Below are positions 33,901-49,726 of a DNA stretch of 64,000 nt, one piece after another. Position numbers and translations under genes: made by a program. The first letter of the stretch is position 1, and the number at the start of each line of letters is the position of its first letter. Source of the stretch: Nematostella vectensis (lineage: Eukaryota > Cnidaria > Anthozoa > Actiniaria > Edwardsiidae). Location of the stretch: assembly GCF_932526225.1 (NCBI RefSeq), contig NC_064044.1, forward strand, positions 14,325,453 to 14,389,452, read 5' to 3'. A model generated the notes under the pieces. It was not told the origin of the DNA. It ran no database searches and saw only the letters and a program-made list of their open reading frames with translations.

Positions 33901-36850
33901 TACCAAGACAGGGAGACCATTCAGATGCCTTATACCAAGACAGGAAGACCATACCGATGCGTTATACCAAGAAAGGGAGACCATGCAGATGTGTTATACC
34001 AAGACAGGGAGACCATACAGATGCGTTATACCAAGACTAGGAGACCATACAGATGCGTTATACCAAGACAGGGTGACCATGCAGATGTGTTACACCAAGA
34101 CTGGGAGACCATTCAGATGCCTTTTACCAAGACAGGGAGATCATACAGATGCGTTATACCAAGACAGGGAGACTATGCAGATGCCTTATAACGAGCAGGG
34201 AGACAATGAACATGCCTTATACCAAAACAGGGAGACCATGCAGATGTGTTATACCAAAACAGGGAGACCATACAGATGCGTTATACCAAGACAGGGAGAC
34301 CATACAGATGCGTTATACCAAGACAGGGAGACCATACAGATGCCTTATACCAAGACAGATAGACCTAGCAGATGCGTTATACCAAGACAGGAAGACCATA
34401 CAGATGCCTTATACTAAGACAGGAAGACCATACAGATGCCTTATACCAAGACAGGGAGACCATACAGATGCGTTATACCAAGACAGAGAGATCATACAGA
34501 TGCCTTATACCAAGACATGGAGACCATGCCTTATACAAAGTCGGGGAGATCATACAGATGCCTTATACCAAGACAGGGAGACCATACAGATGCCTTATAC
34601 CAAGACAGGGAGATCATACAGATGTGTTATACCAAAACAGGGAGACCATACAGATGCGTTATAGCAAGAGCGGGAGACCATACAGATGCCTTATACCAAG
34701 ACAGGGAGACCATACAGATGCCTTATACCAAGACAGGAAGACCATACAGATGCCTTCAACCAAAAGAGGGAGACAATAGAGATGCCTTATACCAAGACAG
34801 GGAGACCATACAGATGCGTTTTACAAAGACAGGGAGATCATACAGATGCGTTATACCAAAACAGCGAGACCATACAGATGCGTTATAGCAAGAGGGGGAG
34901 ACCCTACAGATGCCTTATACCAAGACAGGGACACCATACAGATGCCTTATACCAAGACAGGGAAACCATACAGATGCGTTATTCCAAGACTGGGAGACCA
35001 TACAGATGCGTTATACCAAGACAGGGAGACCATACAGATGCCTTATACCAAGACAGGGAGACCATACAGATGCGTTATACCAAGACAGGGAGATCATACA
35101 GATGCGTTATACCAAGACAAGGAGACCATGCAGATGCGTTATACCAAGACAGGGAGACCATACAGATGCCTTATACCAAGACAGGGAGACCATGCAGATG
35201 CGTTATACCAAGAGAGGGAGACCATACAGACCAGACCATACAGCCTTATACCAAGACGGAGAGACCATACTGATGCCTTATACAAAGACAGAGAGACCAT
35301 ACAGATGTGTTATACCAAGACAGGGAGACTATACAGATGCCTTAAACTAAGAGAGGGAGACCATACAGAAAGCTCATACCAAGACAATGAGATCATACAG
35401 ATGCCTTATACCAAGACAGGGAGACCATACAGATGCCTTAAACCAAGAGAGGGAGACCATACAGATGCCTTATACTAAGACTGTGAGACCATACAGATAC
35501 CTTATACCAAGACAAGGAGACCATACAGATGCGTTATACCAAGACAGGGAGACCATACAGATGCCTTATACCAAGACAAGGAGACCATACTGATACCTTA
35601 TACCAAGACAGGGAGACCATACAGATGCCTTATACCAAGACGGGGAAACCATACAGATGCCTTATACCAAAACATGGAGACCATACAGATGCGTTATACC
35701 AAGACAGGGAGACCATACAGATGCGTTATACCAAGACAGAGAGACCATGCAGATGCGTTATACCAAGACAGGGAGACCAAACAGATGCCTTATACCAAGA
35801 CAGGGAGACCATGCAGATGCGTTATACCAAGACAGGGATACCATACAGATGCCTTTTACCAATACAGGGAGACCATAAAGATGCCTTATACCAAGACAGT
35901 GAGACCATTCAGATGCCTTATACCAAGACAGGGAGACCATACAGATGCGTTATACCAAGACAGGGAGACCATACAGATGCCTTATACCAAGACAGGGAGA
36001 CCATACAGATGCCTTAAACCAAGACAGGGAGACCATACAGATGCCTTATACCAAGACATGGAGACCATGCCTTATACAAAGTCAGGGAGATCATACAGAT
36101 GCCTTTTACCAAGACAGGGAGACTATGCAGATGCCTTATAACGAGCAGGAAGACAATAAACATGCCTTATACCAAAACAGGGAGACCATGCAGATGTGTT
36201 ATTCCAAAACAGGGAGACCATACAGATGCGTTATAGCAAGAGCGGGAGACCATACAGACGCCTTATACCAAGACAGGGAGACCATACAGATGCCTTATAC
36301 CAAGACAGGGAGACCATACAGATGCCTTCAACCAAGAGAGGGGACAATAGAGATGCCTTATACCAAGACAGGGAGACCATACAGATGCGTTATACCAAGA
36401 CAGGGAGATAATACAGATGCGTTATACCAAAACAGCGAGACCATACAGATGCGTTATAGCAAGAGCGGGAGACCATACAGATGCCTTAAACCTAAACAGG
36501 GAGACCATACAGATTCCTTATACCAAGACAGGGAGACCATACAGATGCCTTCAACCAAGAGAGGGAGACAATACACATGCCTTATACCAAGACAGGGAGA
36601 CCATACAGATGCCTTTTACCAAGACAGGGAGACCATACAGATGAGTTATACCAAAACAGGGAGACCATGCAGATGCCTTATACCAAGACAGTTAGACCAT
36701 GCAGATGCCTTATACCAAGACAGGGAGACCATACAGATGCCTTATGCCAAGACAGGGAGAACATACAGATGCGTTATACCAAGACAGGGAGACCATACAG
36801 ATGCCTTCAACCAAGAGAGGGAGACAATACAGATGCCTTATACCAAGACA
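28000..36850 (+). repeat. About 9-kb higher-order block, repeated at about 44,015-54,870
   Basis: The variant order from 28.0 to 36.85 kb is found again about 16 kb downstream. The offset drifts in whole-monomer steps (16,015, 15,951, 15,919, 15,917, 15,979, then 18,029). The last jump is the extra 2,050-bp tandem copy in the second block. The first 2.9 kb also recurs near 40.06-42.95 kb. Confidence 0.75.
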
Positions 36851-39800
36851 GGGAGACCATACAGATGCGTTATATCAAGACAGTGAGACCATACAGATGC
36901 CTTATACCAAGACAGGGAGACCATACAGATGCCTTAAACCAAGACAGGGAGACCATACAGATGCCTTATACCAAGACATGGAGACCATGCCTTATACAAA
37001 GTCAGGGAGATCATACAGATGCCTTATACCAAGACAGGGAGACTATGCAGATGCCTTATAACGAGCAGGGAGACAATGAACATGCCTTATACCAAAACAG
37101 GGAGACCATGCAGATGTGTTATACCAAAACAGGGAGACCATACAGATGCGTTATAGCAAGAGCGGGAGACCATACAGATGCCTTCAACCAAGAGATGGAG
37201 ACAATAGAGATGCCTTATACCAAGACAGGGAGACCATACAGATGCGTTATACCAAGACAGGGAGTTCATACAGATGCGTTATACCAAAACAGCGAGACCA
37301 TACAGATGCGTTATAGCAAGAGCGGGAGACCATACAGATGCCTTATACCAAGACAGGGAGACCATACAGATGCCTTATACCAAGACAGGGAGACCATACA
37401 GATGGCTTCAACCAAGAGAGGGAGACAATACAGATGCCTTATACCAAGACAGGGAGACCATACAGATGCGTTATACCAAGACAGGGAGACCATACAGATG
37501 CCTTATACCAAGACAGGGAGACCATGCAGATGCCTTATACCAAGACAGGGAGACCATACAGATGCCTTCAACCAAGAGAGGGAGACAATACAGATGCCTT
37601 ATACCAAGACAGGGAGACCATACAGATGCGTTATACCAAGACAGGGAGACCATACAGATGCGTTATACCAAGACAGAGAGACCATGCAGATGCGTTATAC
37701 CAAGACAGGGAGACCAAACAGATGCCTTATACCAAGACAGGGAGACCATGCAGATGCGTTATACCAAGACAGGGATACCATACAGATGCCTTTTACCAAG
37801 ACAGGGAGACCATAAAGATGCCTTATACCAAGACAGTGAGACCATGCAGATGCCTTATACCAAGACAGGGAGACCATACAGATGCGTTATACCAAGACAG
37901 GTAGACCATACAGATGCCTTATACCAAGACAGGGAGACCATACAGATGCCTTAAACCAAGACAGGGAGACCATACAGATGCCTTATACCAAGACATGGAG
38001 ACCATGCCTTATACAAAGTCAGGGAGATCATACAGATGCCTTATACCAAGACAGGGAGACTATGCAGATGCCTTATAACGAGCAGGAAGACAATGAACAT
38101 GCCTTATACCAAAACAGGGAGACCATGCAGATGTGTTATACCAAAACAGGGAGACCATACAGATGCGTTATAGCAAGAGTGGGAGACCATACAGATGCCT
38201 TAAACCAAGACAGGGAGACCATACAGATGCCTTATACCAAGACAGGGAGACCATACAGATGCCTTCAACCAAGAGAGGGAGACAATAGAGATGCCTTATA
38301 CCAAGACAGGGAGACCATAAAAATGCGTTATACTAATACAGGGAGATCATACAGATGCGTTATACCAAAACAGCGAGACCATACAGATGCGTTATAGCAA
38401 GAGCGGGAGACCATACAGATGCCTTATACCAAGACAGGGAGACCATACAGATGCGTTATACCAAGACAGGGAGACCATACAGATGCCTTCAACCAAGAGA
38501 GGGAGACAATACAGATGCCTTATACCAAGACAGGGAGACCATACAGATGCGTTATACCAAGACAGGGAGATCATACAGATGCGTTATACCAAAACAGCGA
38601 GACCATACAGATGCCTTTTACCAATACAGGGAGACCATACAGATGCCTTATACCAAGACAGGAAGACCATGCAGTTGCGTTATACCAAGACAGGGAGACC
38701 ATACAGATATCTTATACCAAGACAGGGAGACCATACAGATGCATTATACCAAGACAGGGAGACCATACAGATGCGTTATACCAAGACAGGGAGACCATAC
38801 AGATGCCTTATACCAAGACAGGGAGACCATGCAGTTGCGTTATACCAAGACAGGGAGACCATACTGATGTCTTATACCAAGACAGGGAGACAATACAGAT
38901 GCCTTATACCAAGACAGGGTACCATACAGATGCGTTATACCAAGACAGAGAGACCATGCAGATGCGTTATACCAAGACAGGGAGACCAAACAGATGCCTT
39001 ATACCAAGACAGGGAGACCATGCAGATGCGTTATACCAAGAGAGGGAGACCATACAGATGCCTTATACCAAGACAGTGAGACCATGCAGATACCTTATAC
39101 CAAGACAGGGAGACCATACAGATGCGTTATACCAAGACAGGGAGACCATACAGATGCGTTATACCAAGACAGGGAGACCATACAGATGCCTTATACCAAG
39201 ACAGGGAGACCATACAGATGCCTTAAACCAAGACAGGAAGACCATACAGATGCCTTATACCAAGACATGGAGACCATGCCTTATACAAAGTCAGGGAGAT
39301 CATACAGATGCCTTATACCAAGACAGGGAGACTATGCAGATGCCTTATAACGAGCAGGAAGACAATGAACATGCCTTATACCAAAACAGGGAGACCATGC
39401 AGATGTGTTATACCAAAACAGGGAGACCATACAGATGCGTTATAGCAAGAGCGGGAGACCATACAGATGCCTTCAACCAAGAGAGGGAGACAATAGAGAT
39501 GCCTTATACCAAGACAGGGAGACCATACAGATGCGTTATACCAAAACAGCGAGACCATACAGATGCGTTATAGCAAGATCGGGAGACCATACAGATGCCT
39601 TATACCAAGACAGGGAGACCATACAGATGCCTTATACCAAGACAGGGAGACCATACAGATGCCTTCAACCAAGAGAGGGAGACAATACAGATGCCTTATA
39701 CCAAGACAGTTAGACCATGCCGATGCCTTATACCAAGACAGGGAGACCATACAGATGCCTTTTACCAAGACATGGAGACCATACAGATGCCATATACCAA

Positions 39801-42800
39801 GACAGGGAGACCATGCAGATGCCTTATACCAAGACAGTTAGACCATGCCGATGCCTTATACCAAGACAGGGAGACCATACAGATGCCTTTTACCAAGACA
39901 GGGAGACCATACAGATGCGTTATACCAAGACAGGGAGATCATACAGATGCGTTATACCAAGACAGGGAGACCATGAAGATGCCTTATACCAAGACAGGGA
40001 GACCATACAGATGCCTTATACCAAGACAGGGAGACCATACAGATGCCTTATACCAAGACAGGGAGACCATACAGATGCCTTATACCAAGACAGGGAGACC
40101 ATGCAGATGCCTTATACCAAGACAGGGAGACCATACCGATGCGTTATACCAAGACAGGGAGACCATTCAGATGCCTTATACCAAGACAGGGAGATCATAC
40201 AGATGCCTTATACCAAGACAGGGAGACTATGCAGATGCCTTATAACGAGCCGGGATACAATGAACATGCCTTATACCAAAAGAGGGAGACCATGCAGATG
40301 TGTTATACCAAAACACAGAGACCATACAGATGCGTTATACCAAGACAGGGAGACCATACAGATGCGTTATACCAAGACAGGGAGACCATTCAGATGCCTT
40401 ATACCAAAACAGGGAGACGATGCAGATGCGTTATTCCTAGACAGGGAGACCATGCAGATGTGTTATACCAAGACAGTGAGACCATAAAGATGCCTTATAC
40501 CAAGAAAGGGAGACCATGCAGATGCGTTATACCAAGAGAGGGAGACCATAGAGATGCCTTATACCAAGACAGGGAGACCATACAGATGCGTTATACAAAG
40601 ACAGGGAGACCATACAGTTGCTTTAAGCTAAGACAGGGAGACCATAAAGATGCTTACACCAAGACAGGGAGACCATACAGATGCCTTATACCAAGACAGG
40701 GAGACCATACCGATGCGTTATAGAAAAGACAGGGAGACCATACAGATGCTTTAAGCCAAGACAGGGAGACCATAAAGGTGCCTTATACCAAGACAGGGAG
40801 ACCATACAGATACTTTATACCATAACAGGGAGACCATACATATGCCTTATACCAAGACAGTGAGACCATACAGATTCTTTATACCAAGACAGGTAGACCA
40901 TGCAGATGGGTTATATCAAGACAGGGAGAACATACAGATGCCTTATACCAAGACAGGAATACGATACAGATGCCTTATACCAAGACAGGGAGACCATACA
41001 GATGCCTTATACCAGGACAAGGAGACCATACAGATGCCTTATACCAAGACAGGGATATCATACAGATGCCTTATACCAAGACAGGGAGACTATGCAGATG
41101 CCTTATAACGAGCAGGGATACATTGAACATGCCTTATACCAAAAGAGGGAGACCATGCAGATGTGTTATACCAAAACAGAGAGACCATACAAATGCGTTA
41201 TACCAAGACATTGAGACCATACAGATTCGTTATACCAAAACAGAGAGACCATACGGGTGCCTTATACCAAGACAGGGAGACCATACAGATGCGTTATACC
41301 AAGACAGGGAGACCATTCAGATGCCTTATACAAAGACAGGGAGACCATGCAGATGCGTTATTCCTAGACAGGGAGACCATGCAGATGTGTTATACCAAGA
41401 CAGGGATACCATACAGATGCTTTTTACCAAGACAGGGAGACCATACAGATGCCTTTTACCAAGACAGGGATACCCTTCAGATGCCTTATATTAAGACAGG
41501 AAGACCATACCGATGCGTTATACCAAGACAGGGAGACCATGCAGATGTGTTATACCAAGACAGGGAGACCATACGGATGCGTTATACCAAGACTAGGAGG
41601 CCATACAGATGCGTTATACCAAGACAGGGTGACCATGCAGATGTGTTATACCAAGACTGGGAGACCATAGAGATGCCTTATACCAAGACAGGGAGACCAT
41701 ACAGATGCGTTATACAAAGACAGTGAGACCATACAGTTGCTTTAAGCTAAGACCATAAAGACCATAAAGATGCTTATACCAAGACATTGAGACCATACAG
41801 ATGCCTTATACCAAGACAGGGAGACCATACCGATGCGTTATACAAAGACAGGGAGACCATACAGATGCTTTAAGCCAAGACAGGGAGACCATACAGGTGC
41901 CTTATACCAAGACAGGGAGACCATACAGATGCCTTATACAATAACAGGGAGACCATACATATGCCTTATACCAAGACAGTGAGACCATACAGATGCTTTA
42001 TACCAAGACAGGTAGACCATGCAGATGCGTTATATCAAGACAGGGAGAACATACAGATGCCTTATACCAAGACAGGAAGACCATACAGATGCCTTATACC
42101 AAGACAGGGAGACCATACAGATGCCTTATACCAGGACAGGGAGACCATACAGATGCCTTATACCAAGACAGGGATATCATACAGATGCCTTATACCAAGA
42201 CAGGGAGACTATGCAGATGCCTTATAACGAGCAGGGATACATTGAACATGCCTTATACCAAAAGAGGGAGACCATGCAGATGTGTTATACGAAAACAGAG
42301 AGACCATACAGATGCGTTATACCAAGACAGGGAGACCATACAGATGCGTTATACCAAAACAGAGAGACCATACGGGTGCCTTATACCAAGACAGGGAGAC
42401 CATACAGATGCGTTATACCAAGACAGGGAGACCATTCAGATGCCTTATACCAAGACAGGGAGACCATGCAGATGCGTTATTCCTAGACAGGGAGACCATG
42501 CAGATGTGTTATACCAAGACAGGGATACCATACAGATGCTTTTTACAAAGACAGGGAGACCATACAGATGCCTTTTACCAAGACAGGGAGACCATTCAGA
42601 TGCCTTATACCAAGACAGGAAGACCATACCGATGCGTTATACCAAGAAAGGGAGACCATGCAGATGTGTTATACCAAGACAGGGAGACCATACAGATGCG
42701 TTATACCAAGACTAGGAGACCATACAGATGCGTTATACCAAGACAGGGTGACCATGCAGATGTGTTACACCAAGACTGGGAGACCATTCAGATGCCTTAT

Positions 42801-45800
42801 ACCAAGACAGGGAGATCATACAGATGCGTTATACCAAGACAGGGAGACTATGCAGATGCCTTATAACGAGCAGGGAGACAATGAACATGCCTTATACCAA
42901 AACAGGGAGACCATGCAGATGTGTTATACCAAAACAGGGAGACCATACAGATGCGTTATACCAAGACAGGGAGACCATACAGATGCCTTATACCAAGACA
43001 GGTAGACCTAGCAGATGCGTTATACCAAGACAGGGAGACCATACAGATGCGTTATACCAAGACATGGAGACCATACAGATGCGTTATACCAAGACAGGGA
43101 GACCATACAGATGCCTTATACCAAGACAGGGAGACCATACAGATGCCTTAAACCAAGACAGGGAGACCATACAGATGCCTTATACCAAGACATGGAGACC
43201 ATGCCTTATACAAAGTCAGGGAGATCATACAGATGCCTTATACCAAGACAGGGAGACTATGCAGATGCCTTATAACGAGCAGGAAGACAATGAACATGCC
43301 TTATACCAAAACAGGGAGACCATGCAGATGTGTTATACCAAAACAGGGAGACCATACAGATGCGTTATAGCAAGAGCGGGAGACCATACAGATGCCTTCA
43401 ACCAAGAGAGGGAGACAATAGAGATGCCTTTTACCAAGACAGGGAGACCATACAGATGCGTTATACCAAAACAGCGAGACCATACAGATGCGTTATAGCA
43501 AGAGCGGGAGACCATACAGATGCCTTATACCAAGACAGGGAGACCATACAGATGCCTTATACCAAGACAGGGAGACCATACAGATGCCTTCAACCAAGAG
43601 AGGGAGACAATACAGATGCCTTATACCAAGACAGGGAGACCGAGGATGCGTTATACCAAGACATGGAGATCATACAGATGCGTTATACCAAAACAGCGAG
43701 ACCATACAGATGCCTTTTACCAAGACAGGGAGACCATACAGATGCCATATACCAAGACAGGGAGACCATGCAGATGCCTTATACCAAGACAGTTAGACCA
43801 TGCCGATGCCTTATACCAAGACAGGGAGACCATACAGATGCCTTTTACCAAGACAGGGAGACCATACAGATGCGTTATACCAAGACAGGGAGATCATACA
43901 GATGCGTTATACCAAGACAGGGAGACCATGAAGATGCCTTATACCAAGACAGGGAGACCATACAGATGCCTTATACCAAGACAGGGAGACCATACAGATG
44001 CCTTATACCAAGACAGGGAGACCATACAGATGCCTTATACCAAGACAGGGAGACCATGCAGATGCCTTATACCAAGACAGGGAGACCATACCGATGCGTT
44101 ATACCAAGACAGGGAGACCATTCAGATGCCTTATACCAAGACAGGGAGATCATACAGATGCCTTATACCAAGACAGGGAGACTATGCAGATGCCTTATAA
44201 CGAGCCGGGATACAATGAACATGCCTTATACCAAAAGAGGGAGACCATGCAGATGTGTTATACCAAAACACAGAGACCATACAGATGCGTTATACCAAGA
44301 CAGGGAGACCATACAGATGCGTTATACCAAGACAGGGAGACCATTCAGATGCCTTATACCAAAACAGGGAGACGATGCAGATGCGTTATTCCTAGACAGG
44401 GAGACCATGCAGATGTGTTATACCAAGACAGTGAGACCATAAAGATGCCTTATACCAAGAAAGGGAGACCATGCAGATGCGTTATACCAAGACAGGAAGA
44501 CCATACAGTTGCTTTAAGCTAAGACAGGGAGACCATAAAGATGCTTACACCAAGACAGGGAGACCATACAGATGCCTTATACCAAGACAGGGAGACCATA
44601 CCGATGCGTTATACAAAGACAGGGAGACCATACAGATGCTTTAAGCCAAGACAGGGAGACCATACAGGTGCCTTATACCAAGACAGGGAGACCATACAGA
44701 TACTTTATACCATAACAGGGAGACCATACATATGCCTTATACCAAGACAGTGAGACCATACAGATGCTTTATACCAAGACAGGTAGACCATGCAGATGCG
44801 TTATATCAAGACAGGGAGAACATACAGATGCCTTATACCAAGACAGGAATACGATACAGATGCCTTATACCAAGACAGGGAGACCATACAGATGCCTTAT
44901 ACCAGGACAAGGAGACCATACAGATGCCTTATACCAAGACAGGGATATCATACAGATGCCTTATACCAAGACAGGGAGACTATGCAGATGCCTTATAACG
45001 AGCAGGGATACATTGAACATGCCTTATACCAAAAGAGGGAGACCATGCAGATGTGTTATACCAAAACAGAGAGACCATACAAATGCGTTATACCAAGACA
45101 TTGAGACCATACAGATTCGTTATACCAAAACAGAGAGACCATACGGGTGCCTTATACCAAGACAGGGAGACCATACAGATGCGTTATACCAAGACAGGGA
45201 GACCATTCAGATGCCTTATACCAAGACAGGGAGACCATGCAGATGCGTTATTCCTAGACAGGGAGACCATGCAGATGTGTTATACCAAGACAGGGATACC
45301 ATACAGATGCTTTTTACCAAGACAGGGAGACCATACAGATGCCTTTTACCAAGACAGGGATACACTTCAGATGCCTTATATTAAGACAGGAAGACCATAC
45401 CGATGCGTTATACCAAGACAGGGAGACCATGCAGATGTGTTATACCAAGACAGGGAGACCATACAGATGCGTTATACCAAGACTAGGAGACCATACAGAT
45501 GCGCTATACCAAGACAGGGTGACCATGCAGATGTGTTATACCAAGACTGGGAAACCATAGAGATGCCTTATACCAAGACAGGGAGACCATACAGATGCGT
45601 TATACAAAGACAGGGAGACCATACAGTTGCTTTAAGCTAAGACCATAAAGACCATAAAGATGCTTATACCAAGACAGGGAGACCATACAGATGCCTTATA
45701 CCAAGACAGGGAGACCATACCGATGCGTTATACAAAGACAGGGAGACCATACAGATGCTTTAAGCCAAGACAGGGAGACCATACAGGTGCCTTATACCAA

Positions 45801-48800
45801 GACAGGGAGACCATACAGATGCCTTATACAATAACAGGGAGACCATACATATGCCTTATACCAAGACAGTGAGACCATACAGATGCTTTATACCAAGACA
45901 GGTAGACCATGCAGATGCGTTATATCAAGACAGGGAGAACATACAGATGCCTTATACCAAGACAGGAAGACCATACAGATGCCTTATACCAAGACAGGGA
46001 GACCATACAGATGCCTTATACCAGGACAGGGAGACCATACAGATGCCTTATACCAAGACAGGGATATCATACAGATGCCTTATACCAAGACAGGGAGACT
46101 ATGCAGATGCCTTATAACGAGCAGGGATACATTGAACATGCCTTATACCAAAAGAGGGAGACCATGCAGATGTGTTATACGAAAACAGAGAGACCATACA
46201 GATGCGTTATACCAAGACAGGGAGACCATACAGATGCGTTATACCAAAACAGAGAGACCATACGGGTGCCTTATACCAAGACAGGGAGACCATACAGATG
46301 CGTTATACCAAGACAGGGAGACCATTCAGATGCCTTATACCAAGACAGGGAGACCATGCAGATGCGTTATTCCTAGACAGGGAGACCATGCAGATGTGTT
46401 ATACCAAGACAGGGATACCATACAGATGCTTTTTACAAAGACAGGGAGACCATACAGATGCCTTTTACCAAGACAGGGAGACCATTCAGATGCCTTATAC
46501 CAAGACAGGAAGACCATACCGATGCGTTATACCAAGAAAGGGAGACCATGCAGATGTGTTATACCAAGACAGGGAGACCATACAGATGCGTTATACCAAG
46601 ACTAGGAGACCATACAGATGCGTTATACCAAGACAGGGTGACCATGCAGATGTGTTACACCAAGACTGGGAGACCATTCAGATGCCTTATACCAAGACAG
46701 GGAGATCATACAGATGCGTTATACCAAGACAGGGAGACTATGCAGATGCCTTATAACGAGCAGGGAGACAATGAACATGCCTTATACCAAAACAGGGAGA
46801 CCATGCAGATGTGTTATACCAAAACAGGGAGACCATACAGATGCGTTATACCAAGACAGGGAGACCATACAGATGCCTTATACCAAGACAGGTAGACCTA
46901 GCAGATGCGTTATACCAAGACAGGAAGACCATACAGATGCCTTATACTAAGACAGGAAGACCATACAGATGCCTTATACCAAGACAGGGAGACCATACAG
47001 ATGCGTTATACCAAGACAGAGAGATCATACAGATGCCTTATACCAAGACATGGAGACCATGCCTTATACAAAGTCAGGGAGATCATACAGATGCCTTATA
47101 CCAAGACAGGGAGACCATACAGATGCCTTATACCAAGACATGGAGATCATACAGATGTGTTATACCAAAACAGGGAGACCATACAGATGCGTTATAGCAA
47201 GAGCGGGAGACCATACAGATGCCTTATACCAAGACAGGGAGACCATACAGATGCCTTATACCAAGACAGGGAGACCATACAGATGCCTTCAACCAAGAGA
47301 GGGAGACAATAGAGATGCCTTATACCAAGACAGGGAGACCATACAGATGCGTTTTACAAAGACAGGGAGATCATACAGATGCGTTATACCAAAACAGCGA
47401 GACCATACAGATGCGTTATAGCAAGAGGGGGAGACCCTACAGATGCCTTATACCAAGACAGGGACACCATACAGATGCCTTATACCAAGACAGGGAAACC
47501 ATACAGATGCGTTATTCCAAGACTGGGAGACCATACAGATGCGTTATACCAAGACTGGGAGACCATGCAGATGTGTTATACCAAGACAGGGAGTATACAG
47601 ATGCGTTATACCAAGACAGGGAGACCATACAGATGCCTTATACCAAGACAGGGAGACCATACAGATGCGTTTTACCAAGACAGGGAGATCATACAGATGC
47701 GTTATACCAAGACAGGGAGACCATGCAGATGCGTTATACCAAGACAGGGAGACCATACAGATGCCTTATACCAAGACAGGGAGACCATGCAGATGCGTTA
47801 TACCAAGAGAGGGAGACCATACAGACCAGACCATACAGCCTTATACCAAGACGGAGAGACCATACTGATGCCTTATACAAAGACAGAGAGACCATACAGA
47901 TGTGTTATACCAAGACAGGGAGACTATACAGATGCCTTAAACTAAGAGAGGGAGACCATACAAAAAGCTCATACCAAGACAATGAGATCATACAGATGCC
48001 TTTTACCAAGACAGGGAGACCATACAGATGCCTTAAACCAAGAGAGGGAGACCATACAGATGCCTTATACTAAGACTGTGAGACCATACAGATACCTTAT
48101 ACCAAGACAAGGAGACCATACAGATGCGTTATATCAAGACAGGGAGACCATACAGATGCCTTATACCAAGACAAGGAGACCATACTGATACCTTATACCA
48201 AGACAGGGAGACCATACAGATGCCTTATACCAAGACGGGGAAACCATACAGATGCCTTATACCAAAACATGGAGACCATACAGATGCGTTATACCAAGAC
48301 AGGGAGACCATACAGATGCGTTATACCAAGACAGAGAGACCATGCAGATGCGTTATACCAAGACAGGGAGACCAAACAGATGCCTTATACCAAGACAGGG
48401 AGACCATGCAGATGCGTTATACCAAGACAGGGATACCATACAGATGCCTTTTACCAATACAGGGAGACCATAAAGATGCCTTATACCAAGACAGTGAGAC
48501 CATTCAGATGCCTTATACCAAGACAGGGAGACCATACAGATGCGTTATACCAAGACAGGGAGACCATACAGATGCCTTATACCAAGACAGGGAGACCATA
48601 CAGATGCCTTAAACCAAGACAGGGAGACCATACAGATGCCTTATACCAAGACATGGAGACCATGCCTTATACAAAGTCAGGGAGATCATACAGATGCCTT
48701 TACCAAGACAGGGAGACTATGCAGATGCCTTATAACGAGCAGGAAGACAATGAACATGCCTTATACCAAAACAGGGAGACCATGCAGATGTGTTATTCCA

Positions 48801-49726
48801 AAACAGGGAGACCATACAGATGCGTTATAGCAAGAGCGGGAGACCATACAGACGCCTTATACCAAGACAGGGAGACCATACAGATGCCTTATACCAAGAC
48901 AGGGAGACCATACAGATGCCTTCAACCAAGAGAGGGGACAATAGAGATGCCTTATACCAAGACAGGGAGACCATACAGATGCGTTATACCAAGACAGGGA
49001 GATCATACAGATGCGTTATACCAAAACAGCGAGACCATACAGATGCGTTATAGCAAGAGCGGGAGACCATACAGATGCCTTATACCAAGACAGGGAGACC
49101 ATACAGATGCCTTATACCAAGACAGGGAGACCATACAGATGCCTTCAACCAAGAGAGGGAGACAATACACATGCCTTATACCAAGACAGGGAGACCATAC
49201 AGATGCCTTTTACCAAGACAGGGACACCATACAGATGAGTTATACCAAAACAGGGAGACCATGCAGATGCCTTATACCAAGACAGTTAGACCATGCAGAT
49301 GCCTTATACCAAGACAGGGAGACCATACAGATGCCTTATGCCAAGACAGGTAGAACATACAGATGCGTTATACCAAGACAGGGAGACCATACAGATGCCT
49401 TCAACCAAGAGAGGGAGACCATACAGATGCCTTATACCAAGGCAGGAAGACCATACAGATGTCTTATACCAAGACAGGGAGACAATGCAGATGCGTTATA
49501 CCAAGACAGGGAGACCATACAGATGCCTTATACCAAGACGGAGAGACCATACTGATGCCTTATACCAAGATAGGGAGACCATACAGATGCCTTATACCAA
49601 GACAGGGTACCATACAGATGCCTTATACAAAGACAGGGAGACCATACAGATGCGTTATACCAAGACAGGGAGACCATACAGATGCGTTATACCAAGACAG
49701 AGAGACCATGCAGATGCGTTATACCA

